The notes below the pieces were generated by a model. It saw only the letters and a list, made by a program, of their open reading frames with translations. It was not told the origin of the DNA and made no database searches. DNA of 64,000 nt, from the NCBI GenBank assembly GCA_030374765.1, contig JARGXX010000113.1, positions 124,001 through 188,000 on the forward strand. The letters run 5' to 3'. Source of the DNA: Agarophyton chilense. Its lineage: Eukaryota > Rhodophyta > Florideophyceae > Gracilariales > Gracilariaceae. Made by a program: the position numbers and the translations under genes. Each line of letters opens with the position of its first letter. The first letter of the stretch is position 1. Below are positions 1 to 8,339 of this stretch, piece after piece.

Positions 1-569
1 GCAAGTGACTTGCATACAATAAACTCCAGTTGAACAAGATAGGAGCCTAACCTCACCATGAGGGAAATTGTACCCAGTGTCCGTAGCGGGTTGTTGTTCG
101 CATCGGCGATATCCAAACGTGGACCGGTACTAACTTGGACCCGGAGCAGCGGGGGTAACAATTCCACATGAATTAAGTTAGGAGCGGCTCCTGTATCCAG
201 GACAGATATTTGACGAACCATAAACTGGTTGGACAGGCCGAAGTCGGCGAATACTTTATAATTCCGCTTGGCCATTACCATAACTCGATCCGGAATACGG
301 AGATTACGGGACTGTATCCACGGGCGACGGAGGACACTAAAGTATCCCGAGTTAACGTCGGTGTCAGCCGTTTTCCTTAATAGGATAGTCACAGCTGGGG
401 AGCGAAGCTGGAGCGCCTCGGGCGTCTTCAACTCCGGCTTAGAAGACGCCCCTCCCGCAGGGGAGACTCCCAAGTTTAGTTTTTCGAAGCGGACCCCACC
501 GAATTCGGTGCAGCTGCCTCGAAGGGGACCGGTTGTTCCCCGTTCGCGGGTACAAGTTCTGTATCCCTG
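1..569 (-). CDS. pol: Retrotransposon pol, N-terminal part (aspartic protease), cut by window edge
   Basis: The minus-strand frame that is -1 relative to gag is open from 569 to the left edge and overlaps the end of gag by about 94 bases. It has no ATG near its beginning, as expected if it is translated by -1 frameshifting from gag. The key evidence is a retropepsin-like active site, hydrophobic-D-T-G-A, with DTG encoded at 189-197. It is followed by a beta-strand-rich stretch typical of retroviral-type proteases. The product would be a Gag-Pol fusion whose protease cleaves the polyprotein. Reverse transcriptase and integrase are not visible in this window. Confidence 0.65.
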
Positions 570-2506
570 TCAGCAAGGTGAGCTCGGAGTATCCTTTGTT
601 TCTCATAGGACCTACTCGGGACTCGAGCTTTCTCCTCAGGGGTCAGAGCCTCGTACTGAGCGATAATTCGTGAACCCTCCCGCAGGGGAAATGTGCAGTC
701 TGGTGCTTTGTGACCACGGAGGTAACACAAATAGCAAATCAGCTCTGCCGGGTTCGGTTGTGGACGTGAATCCACGCGACGTGGTGCTGTATCCCTCCAT
801 CCGGGGCGAGAGAACCGAGCAGCGGTATTCGCAAAAGGTAGCGATGCAGCTGGCACCCTCCGTCCTTGGGTATAGAGCGCAGGGTCTTCATCCGTAGTCG
901 GAGCGGATGTCGACGGCAACTCAGACGTACCCATAGATTCGGGGTTACTTCCCATGAAGTGAATGTTATCATTGACCCCCACAGGGGCAGGGCCTCCTGC
1001 GAGTGACAAAGACGAGTTACCTCCATCGGCGAGGAGTGCACTTGTCGGCCGACTCTTTCGGTTCTGCCGGGCACGGAGAGTATCCCCCTCAGCCTGGGCG
1101 TACTGAACCAATTCCAAGTAGGTCAGCTTGCGCTTCTCTTCCCGATGTCGGGCAACTAATGCCCTTATCGAGGGGTCTAAACCATCCACAAACATGGAGC
1201 ATCTCTCGTAGGCGGGGAATACATTCCCGCATCGGTGAAACGCTTTATTCAAGCGAGTTGAATACACCGTTTCGGTTTCCATCGGCTTCTGCCGCGTATC
1301 CCTTAATGCAAAGGTTGCTTCCTGAATCGCATTTCCAGTAGCGTATGACCTCAAGAGGTACTGCACCGCTTCGGGCCAGCACGTGACTCCCCCTTCCGAG
1401 GCTCGGGATAATCCACGGACGGAGTTGAACTGGTCTTCAGCCATCCCCTTTAAGAAATAGGGTAATGCAAGATACGCTTGCGCTTCACTCATACCGAGGA
1501 TGTCAGCCTCCTGGACGAACCTCGCAAGGAAATCGAGCACCAGAATTGGGTCTGTTCCTGTGAACTCCCTCTTCTGTAGGGTGATGCTCAGTCTTTTGAT
1601 GTAGTCCTTGACCTTACCCGTTCCGCGGGATGTTCGATCTCCCGAAGGGTTATCCAACCAGTAATAGCGGTACGATAACAGCTTCCGATAGAGAGGATTA
1701 GTCGGCTTCAGCTCCCTTAATCCAAGGTGTTTCCTACCCTTCTTCCGGGTACGGATTGCCCCTTGAGAGGTGTAAGTAGCCTTCGACCGAGTCGCCCGGG
1801 ATGACCGGCGTTCATCTTCACTATCCGAAGATTCGGAGGACGAACTCGATGACGAGCGATTGGGATCGGAATCCGATAAATTCTCTTGGAGGTGAACCCT
1901 CTTCTTTGACTTGCGGCGGTCCCGTTTAGCGGAGCGGTGTTCTTCGTCTTCCGAAACGTCGGGTTTATCCTTCGAGGCTTCTGCGTCTCCGTCCATACGG
2001 ATAATGGCCTCGAGGGTGTCCAGCCGAGCTCGGAAGCGTTCCGCTTGCACGCGGTGTTCCTCCACGAGGCTCCGGTACTCCTGGATAAAGACCCCAGGGG
2101 TATCAAAGCTTTCCAAAAGGGAGTTCACATCCCTCCTCATGGTACGAAGGTCATCGGCGACTCCCCGCACCTGGGCGTCCTCCACCTTGAGGCGGAGGGT
2201 AGTAACCTCCTGAAGGAGCTCGATGTGAGCCGCGTTGGCGATATCAATTCGAGTCTCCAGGCGCTGTAATTCAGGGTCGGCCCGACTTCGGTGTGCTGCT
2301 GAGGGGGTCTCCACCACTGGAGCTGGGCCCACAGCCACGACCTCTCGAGGACCTGAAACCACTGAGGGTGCTCTCCAAGTGTCCGGATCAATACCGGAAT
2401 CGTTCCGACCTTCGGGAATAGAGCTCCTCGACCTAGGCGGGGCCGGGGGCACTGAATCCGCTTGACGGTTCGATCCAGTCCTGGAACCACAGGTAGGCGG
2501 CGACAT
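476..2506 (-). CDS. gag: Retrotransposon gag polyprotein with CCHC zinc knuckle
   Basis: 676 aa starting at ATG 2506. The N-terminal third is charged and partly coiled-coil (about residues 80-175), followed by a Ser/Asp/Arg-rich linker. The middle (about residues 300-470) resembles the retrotransposon gag capsid domain, including a stretch around DPILVLDFLARF. A single zinc knuckle C-x2-C-x4-H-x4-C sits at about residues 591-604. The product should package element RNA into virus-like particles in the cytoplasm. The stop codon (476-478) lies inside the overlapping pol frame, directly after a run of A residues that may promote frameshifting. No internal stops are present, so the gene may be functional. 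Confidence 0.8.
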   Translation of the reverse strand: MSPPTCGSRTGSNRQADSVPPAPPRSRSSIPEGRNDSGIDPDTWRAPSVVSGPREVVAVGPAPVVETPSAAHRSRADPELQRLETRIDIANAAHIELLQEVTTLRLKVEDAQVRGVADDLRTMRRDVNSLLESFDTPGVFIQEYRSLVEEHRVQAERFRARLDTLEAIIRMDGDAEASKDKPDVSEDEEHRSAKRDRRKSKKRVHLQENLSDSDPNRSSSSSSSESSDSEDERRSSRATRSKATYTSQGAIRTRKKGRKHLGLRELKPTNPLYRKLLSYRYYWLDNPSGDRTSRGTGKVKDYIKRLSITLQKREFTGTDPILVLDFLARFVQEADILGMSEAQAYLALPYFLKGMAEDQFNSVRGLSRASEGGVTCWPEAVQYLLRSYATGNAIQEATFALRDTRQKPMETETVYSTRLNKAFHRCGNVFPAYERCSMFVDGLDPSIRALVARHREEKRKLTYLELVQYAQAEGDTLRARQNRKSRPTSALLADGGNSSLSLAGGPAPVGVNDNIHFMGSNPESMGTSELPSTSAPTTDEDPALYTQGRRVPAASLPFANTAARFSRPGWRDTAPRRVDSRPQPNPAELICYLCYLRGHKAPDCTFPLREGSRIIAQYEALTPEEKARVPSRSYEKQRILRAHLADRDTELVPANGEQPVPFEAAAPNSVGSASKN
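479..485 (-). promoter_or_regulatory. Candidate -1 ribosomal frameshift site before the gag stop
   Basis: On the minus strand the last sense codons of gag are TCG AAA AAC followed by TAA, giving the heptamer G-AAA-AAC. It differs from the canonical A-AAA-AAC slippery site at one position. A slip of -1 here enters the open pol frame. The role is inferred; a downstream stem-loop or pseudoknot was not modelled. Confidence 0.4.
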
Positions 2507-2720
2507 GCTGCAGACACGACACCGACGATTCGGGGTAACAATGAAATTCGATCACGAGATTCCCGGAGAACGGATGACGTAACACAAAACAAAAATAAAA
2601 ACCAATTCCACCCTTTCCAAAGGGGACCACTACAACAAATCTTCACGACGGTGCTTCCTCTTCCAAGAGATATTCCAACACGTGGATGACAAACCCAAAA
2701 GTCCGAGAACGGATTCTAAG

Positions 2721-2731
2721 TCAGGAGACCA
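2721..2731 (-). promoter_or_regulatory. Candidate primer-binding site
   Basis: The minus-strand sequence TGGTCTCCTGA begins with TGG, complementary to a tRNA 3' CCA end, and lies two bases inside the candidate LTR boundary. I could not assign the priming tRNA. Confidence 0.3.
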
Positions 2732-2733
2732 CT

Positions 2734-3367
2734 TGTGGAGCAAAACCCGGCGACGGGAAGTGCTCTAAAGGTGTTCGAAGCCTTGCTCCCTGGGGGAGGC
2801 AGACTCAGAGACAGAGCCCTCCGTTCCACCCGTAGTGTGGGGTGTAACTCCCACGGGGGATTCCGGCAGTACCGACGGAGGTGAGGGGTAGAAACCGTGG
2901 ATCGGGAATGGGTATGGGTATCCCAAAGAATGGGGGAAAATCCGGCGAAGAGGAAACTCGGGGCGAGGGTCGGGCACTAACAGGCACCGGACCCGAGAAC
3001 CAGAAAAGGGGCGAAACAACAAAAGAAACCCAATACAGGGGCGAAAACCTGTCCTCGAAAGGAAACACAAAAAGCACGCAACAAGTAAGCAGAACCCCCA
3101 CGGAGTATCGTGCACGCAGGTCGTCTGAGCGGTCCCAAGGGGGTGGTTGCACGGAACCCAAACGTGGGCACTCTCCAAGTGGAGTCGTGTCCCTACGCAG
3201 GCGTTGCTAACCAGAGCCCGTTCTGGGTTGTAAGGCCGAAACGATGGCGACGAAGAACCTCTAAAGGTATCGAAGACCAACCTTGGTTACCATTTACTCT
3301 GAGCTCGGACTGTCAGATCTCGCCTCCCTAAGTAGGGCCCACTAACTAAACTCTACAGTAGTGCACA
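2734..3367 (-). repeat. Candidate 5' LTR of the Ty3/Gypsy element
   Basis: The segment upstream of gag begins TGTGGAGC and ends with GTGCACA, so it has TGTG...CACA ends as LTRs usually do. On the minus strand its end is followed after two bases by TGGTCTCCTGA (2731-2721), which begins with TGG as a tRNA primer-binding site should. The open frames inside it look non-coding. The matching second LTR is outside the window, so the boundaries (about 634 bp) are inferred from termini only. Confidence 0.4.
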
Positions 3368-3436
3368 CCTGCTCAGGGCCATACACGTGGAGATCCCACT
3401 GCCAGGGCCCAAAAGTCCAACGTTCAGCGTTTAGGC

Positions 3437-4078
3437 ATGGATACGACTCATAGGAGTGCTTTCACAGAACCAGCTAATCGTCCACGCCCGTTCGACCGCC
3501 CAGACTTGATTGCCAGAGTTTACAACCAGTACATCAACGATATTGTGAAAGACCTCGAAAAGAATTCAGAACAGTTATTTGGGTCCAAGTGCTTGGGACT
3601 TGCAGCAAAGCTGGAGTTTCAAGAACGAAACGTACCGCACCATCACATCCTGCTATGGTTAGAAGGAGGTGTAATAGAAGACGTAGATCCCATTGACAGT
3701 CTGATTCGAGCCGAAGTACCAAGTCCAGGGGAAGATGACGAACTGTGCGCCCTCGTTTTATCTATGCACCGCCACCGCCACTCTTCATATTGTCGTAATC
3801 GTAATCGTGCAGGTCGTTGCCGATTTGGGTACGATAGCACAATGATTGTCCAAGAAACATACATCGAAGAAGGAACAAACCGTGTTGTTTACCGAAGAAG
3901 AAATCAAGAAGATCTCAAAATCGTGCCATACAATCCTACACTCACTAAGAAGTACCGCTCACACATCAATGTAGAGCGCACGCAGGGTGGAGGAGCGGTA
4001 GCGTACCTCATGAAGTATGCTTTTAAGCAGCCCAAAGCACAAGAAGTTGCTCTGAATGTTAGCAACCAGAAAGAATGA
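3437..4078 (+). pseudogene. Helitron Rep (HUH endonuclease) fragment
   Basis: 213 codons from ATG 3437. It carries the Helitron N-terminal-like motif DRPDL-ARV, then an HUH-type motif in PHHHILLWL, and near the end the catalytic tyrosine region AYLMKYAFK, as in rolling-circle Rep proteins. A Cys/His-rich stretch lies between. The usual long N-terminal extension is absent. The frame breaks around 4056-4078 and coding resumes in the +1 frame. In an intact element this domain nicks and rejoins one DNA strand during rolling-circle transposition. Confidence 0.7.
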
Positions 4079-4922
4079 ATCGGGTACACCAACCCAACAA
4101 CCAGCTGTGGTGCAGAATGAAATCCGTGCCTACATGCGGGCACGTGTGGTGGGTGCCGTGAATGCTACTTGGCGAATCTTGGAGTTTCGTCACGTCTCCA
4201 TTCTGCCCACTGTGGAGCGACTTGCAATACATTTGGAGGGAGAGAGAACTTTTGTTCTTCGCAGCCCTAATGACATTCACACGGCTTCACAGCCATCAAC
4301 ACTGGAACGGTACTTTCAGAGACCTGAGACATATGCCAGTCTTGATTACCTCTCCTACTATGAAAAGGTGCGCCTGTATCGAACCCTCCCAACAAGTGTA
4401 CTCAATCAGTTTGATGGAGACAGTACTCAAGTGCCGAGAGATGATTGTGATCCGTCGATGTATGTCGTGGAGAGGTCAGAAGAGAAAGAGAATCAGTGCG
4501 TCGCCAGAATTCGAGCCGTCGTTCCTGCCGAAATAGAGCTTTTTTCACTGTGTTTATTACTTATGAATCGCGCATCAAGTTCTTACGAAGATGCGAGGAC
4601 CATTGACGGACAGCAGCTTTCCACATTTCGGGAAGCAGCGATCGCAAGCGGGCTGCTCAGTGACTGTACCGAGTTTGCCATTGCGTTTGAAGAGGCAGTT
4701 CAAATATACAGCACTTCATCTGAACTGCGGCGGTTGGTAGTTACGATGTATCAGCAAGGCGCAGATGCAGAGAAAATGGTTGTTGATCACTGGGAGGCGC
4801 TGTGCAGCGATATTCACGCCGGGGATGAACAACAGCGAAAGCTGGAAATGTATCGACGAATTATTAGCATATCTGACCACCATGGAGGTCGTTTGCTCCG
4901 TGAGCAAAGCTTCTTTGTTTAA
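4056..4922 (+). pseudogene. Helitron RepHel middle region
   Basis: 288 codons. It contains the conserved segment ARVVGAVNATWRILEF, followed by RLAIHLEGE, that links Rep and helicase in Helitron proteins. It is joined to the Rep fragment by a frameshift and to the helicase by a single in-frame TAA at 4920-4922; the frame continues without further stops after that TAA. This is therefore one decayed coding region and not separate genes. Confidence 0.65.
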
Positions 4923-6542
4923 TATATCCAGCAAAATGAGGAACAAACTGAGACTGATCGTGCAGTAGTCACTCGCCAATTAAGAGTGGTGCGAAATGCA
5001 AGCACACTGCAATCCAGGTATAATACATTGAAACCAACACAAAAACACGTCCTGGATACGATTGTGAATGCTTTAGAACTCCGACAGCAATCCGATCAAG
5101 ATCGTCTGACCACTCCTGGAAACGTTTTCTTTATACAAGGATCTGCAGGCACTGGAAAGACGTATATGTTGAATTTGTTGCGGGATATATGTGAATCAAA
5201 AGGAATGCTAGTTGAATTGACAGCTACAACGAGAATCGCTGCATCCCTTTACGAGGGAGGTCGCACATTGCACAGTCTGCTTGGTTTGGGTGTGGGAGAT
5301 AAAGACAGTACTACTACACAACTTTCACTGTTGTCCCAGTACGGTCCTCGGTCTCAACGAGCGGAACTTTTGCGCAATATACAGCTACTCATACTTGACG
5401 AGGTTTCGATGCTCTCCAGAAGGTTGTTTGAGCTCATGGACGTGCTACTCAAAGACTTGCGAAGTTCTCAAACACAAACGCAACCGCCATGTTTCGGTGG
5501 ACTGTCTATAGTGTTCGCCGGCGACTACTCACATTTGCTTCCTGTTGTGCCTCAGTCGTACATAGAGCCTGAGGCGGGTGGGAACGTTCGAAGAGTGTAT
5601 ACAAACATTTTGAACGAGCTGCCATGGAAAAGAAATCTCTGGACAGATTCCTCTGTGCAAGTTCTTTATCTCACAGAACAAGTTCCCCAAGAAGATGATC
5701 CGGGGTTTGCGGCTTTTTTGCGTGCCGTTGCGCGCAACACCTTCTCGAGTACTATACCACCTCCACTGCAGTCTACTGGAGTGATGCAAACCGCATATAC
5801 GTTTGTGTGGAAGTGGGTCACGACGCGGCGCAAAGAAGATGTAGATCTCAGCAAAATGATAATTGCATCCACAAATCATTTGGTGGATGAACACAATACT
5901 GCTGCCCTGAATCTTTTTACGGGTGAACAAATCACTTTGCACTCCGCAACTACAGTACAGCCACTTCGAGCGCAGACTGCCGAGTCGGATATTTCGGACA
6001 CTATTGTGCCTGAGTTTGCCTATGAATATGCTCCTACTGGTATCCCTCCACACAACCTGTGCCTCAAAATTGGTGTTCCTGTGATGGTTATTCGAAACGT
6101 TCTGCATCCAGTGTTGGTAAATGGAAAAATGTTTGTCGTAGTTCGTGTGGATCAGTTTACGATGCATGTGGCAAGGTTCAACGAGAACGGTCAAGTAATC
6201 GAGTCACAAGTGCTGCATCGCATTGATTTTGAGTTTTTCTTTGCAGACATTCCTATGATTCGAAGGCAGTTCCCCATTCGACTTTCATTTGCAGCAACAG
6301 TTCACAAAGGACAGGGCAAAACTATGAACGGTTTAGTTGTTGATGTGCGATCAAATTTCTTCTGTGCAGGTCAGCTGTATGTGGCGCTGTCACGAGTGCG
6401 AAGGAACGAGCATGTGTTGTTACTGCACGACTCTAGCCTTAAGCCTGACAATCCACAGACGATACATCCGATGCCAGTTCCACTAATCAATCCAGTGCTT
6501 CCTGAGGCTATAGAGTTTTGCAATCCTCACCCCACTACGTAG
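4923..6542 (+). pseudogene. Helitron PIF1-like helicase domain
   Basis: Open from 4923 (first ATG-like methionine codon position near 4986) to the stop at 6542, about 520 aa. Helicase motifs are all present: Walker A GSAGTGKT, Walker B LLILDEVSML, FGGLSIVFAGDYSHLLPV, a late TVHKGQGKT and the terminal YVALSRVR. This is the PIF1/RecD-type SF1B arrangement used by Helitrons to unwind DNA in the nucleus. The domain itself is intact; the break is upstream. A host PIF1 gene is less likely, given the in-frame Rep and middle regions directly before it. Confidence 0.75.
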
Positions 6543-6734
6543 ATATGCATCAGTGCTCAAACACTCAGCCAAAAACAACGTTATGCTTTTCTATTTGTTT
6601 GCGTGTAAATCTGTTTTGATCTTCAAACTTTTTCCCATTCCGGATTAGAGACGCACGGAGCCATAAAAAGACAAATCACCAAGATAGTTTGAAACCAATG
6701 CATTCTCGTGCTACAAAGAGATATCCGGCGCCAA

Positions 6735-6990
6735 TGTGCGTGCCGCGGCCGCTGCTAAGGCGCGCAGCGCCGCTAGCGGCCGTCAAGTTGCAAAGTCCGT
6801 CAATTGAAATCTACACTGCCAGTTATAGTATTGGCGGCAGTTCAAACGGAAATATGTGCGTGCCGCGGCCGCTGCTAAGGCGCGCAGCGCCGCTAGCGGC
6901 CGTCAAATTGCAAAGTACTTGCCTGTACGTCGCTAGCGGCCGTCAAGTTGCATAGTCCGTCACTTTAAATCTGCACTGCAAGTAATCAGT
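6735..6990 (+). repeat. Tandem hairpin-CTAG repeats, possible Helitron 3' ends
   Basis: A unit beginning GTGCGTGCCGCGGCCGCT occurs at about 6735 and again exactly 120 bp later at 6855. A partial third unit starts near 6930. Each full unit has a small hairpin (GGCGC-GCA-GCGCC at 6759-6771 and 6879-6891), then one base and CTAG (6773-6776, 6893-6896). A larger stem CGGCCGCT/AGCGGCCG encloses it. A GC-rich hairpin just before CTRR is the hallmark of Helitron 3' ends. Confidence 0.5.
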
Positions 6991-7028
6991 GTTATTGACT
7001 TCGTGGTTTTTATTTGTTGTGAAATGTG

Positions 7029-7094
7029 TACAGTACGTGAAATGCCTTTTTGGCGCATTATTTGTAAAGGGATATGTTTTTGAAACGCACTGTA
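7029..7094 (+). repeat. 66-bp TA-flanked mini-element, copy 1
   Basis: This begins TACAGTACG and ends with GAAACGCACTGTA. It shares the core AGGGATATGTTTTTGAAACG with copies near 43.4-44.7 kb, and the copy at 44640-44705 is exactly the same length. CAGT ends flanked by TA recall Tc1/mariner termini. Confidence 0.6.
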
Positions 7095-7679
7095 CGTCTT
7101 CCCCATCTTCAAATTCGTGTTTTTTCAAAGCAGCCGACTGCATGTCCGGAGCTCCATTGCTTTGACGAAAGGGATGTTTCAAAGTAGGCATGGTTTAGCA
7201 AAGACGTCAGAAGAGCCCGGTGGTAGTGAAGACGTTGTTTGCGAATCGTCTTGGACCAGATTCAACGATGTTGGGTTGCGTTTAGAAGAGGGGTTTGAGA
7301 TGGATTAAAGTTCAAAAGTTCTATAAATCAGTGGACAAGAGAGAGAGACAATTGAGCTGCATGGTAGGAAGTTTCACAATCTATGGGCCGATTTTTCTGA
7401 TGAAAAGCCACTATATCCCCATCGGATGGATGGCATCTCTGCGGAGGTGCTTTACCGGAAGCTAAAGTGAGCTGCTGATCTTTTCCATTTTTGCCATGGT
7501 TCCGTGACAGTCCCGAATGCAAAGATTTCGCTCTTTTGTAATGTCATACTTGGCTAATTGCATCGGGGGTCTGGCCACCACGGCGAGCACATTGAACATT
7601 CTTCAAGGACGCGCAAGGGTCTCGCCAATGCTCATCAAGGGCCTGAGACGACTGAGCCTCAACCAGAAAAGTTCATTTT

Positions 7680-8255
7680 GTCTTTCTTTTGCTCTCGTCG
7701 ACGATGTTTAGGGTTCTTCGAATCGAATCATGTACCGACTGACTCAAGTAGCCCTTCTCATCTTCTTTATTGAGATCTGTCGCTTCTGATTCCGAAGCGT
7801 CGGGGGTAGCACCTATCAAAGATTCATATTTCGCACCGCGTAATTTGTTGTGTCGAACTGTGTGGGCATTGCAGCACAAAGTGTCCCACACTGTTGACGA
7901 CACCTGGTCTTCAGCTGCACACACTTTTGATAGTTGAGATACGAAGCTGCTAGGTGCAAAGTTGGGGTGTGCCCGACCGTTAGCTGAACCAATAATGCTT
8001 CAGCTTTTCTTCGTGTGGCCTGCTGAAAGAAGTCGTATTTGACATGGTCCAAGAAATTTTCGGTCCCCGCTGAAACCTATAGTCTGCCCTTTACATCTGC
8101 AAAGTCAATTGGTACAGAACGTTGTTCCGCCATGGTAGTCTCAAACACATTCTTAGCCAACTCGTCGACCAGTTCGTTTCTTTCAATTCCATATCTAGGG
8201 AGACGTCAAATTTCCGGAACTCTGCATCTTATCTTCTCCGGTTGAATTGAGAAAG
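7680..8255 (-). pseudogene. Non-LTR retrotransposon remnant (RNase H and C-terminal tail)
   Basis: Translating the minus strand from about 8250 gives a segment beginning GIERNELVDELAKNVFE, which resembles the last part of LINE-type RNase H domains (G-I-x-G-N-x-x-A-D-E-L-A-K). An in-frame TAG at 8077-8079 interrupts it, and the same frame continues with LLVQLTVGHTPTLH, matching the LRTGH-P-L segment that follows RNase H in LINE ORF2. A frameshift leads to a Cys/His-containing tail ending near 7680. Stops and shifts show it is dead. Reverse transcriptase is not visible. Confidence 0.45.
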
Positions 8256-8338
8256 GAGTTGAATTTGTTTTTAAGAATCACGAGAGTACGTCATATTTCT
8301 GGAACTTTTTGCATCTTATCTTCTCGGATTGAATTGCC
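8203..8338. repeat. Imperfect direct repeat, two copies about 87 bp apart
   Basis: Sequences around 8203-8250 and 8290-8338 share GTCA-ATTTC-GGAACT, then TGCATCTTATCTTCTC and a TTGAATT tail with a few differences. The function is unknown. Confidence 0.55.
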
Positions 8339-8339
8339 A

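Larger units (their letters stand above)
1..3367 (-). mobile_element. Ty3/Gypsy-type LTR retrotransposon, 5' half
   Basis: Reading on the minus strand the order is candidate LTR (about 3367-2734), candidate primer-binding site, gag (2506-476) and the start of pol (from 569 to the window edge). The gag has a retrotransposon capsid-like region and a CCHC zinc knuckle. The pol frame shows an aspartic-protease DTG motif. Gag then pol in a -1 frame is the standard Ty3/Gypsy arrangement. The rest of pol (reverse transcriptase, RNase H, integrase) and the 3' LTR lie beyond the left edge, so the superfamily call rests on gag and protease only. Gag is intact over 676 codons, which suggests a fairly young copy. 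Confidence 0.75.
3437..6542 (+). mobile_element. Decayed Helitron (Rep fragment plus PIF1-type helicase)
   Basis: Three consecutive plus-strand frames together match the C-terminal part of a Helitron RepHel protein: an HUH/Tyr Rep fragment, a middle region and a SF1B PIF1-like helicase. One frameshift (around 4056-4078) and one in-frame TAA (4920-4922) interrupt it, so this copy cannot make the full protein. The Rep N-terminus is missing and the neighbouring LTR element lies only about 70 bp upstream, which suggests truncation by that insertion. Hairpin-CTAG sequences downstream (6735-6936) may be the Helitron 3' end. Confidence 0.75.

Noticed and set aside
2765..3280. 171-codon minus-strand frame upstream of gag
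   Set aside because: It lies inside the candidate LTR, has repetitive Phe/Pro/Arg composition and resembles no protein.
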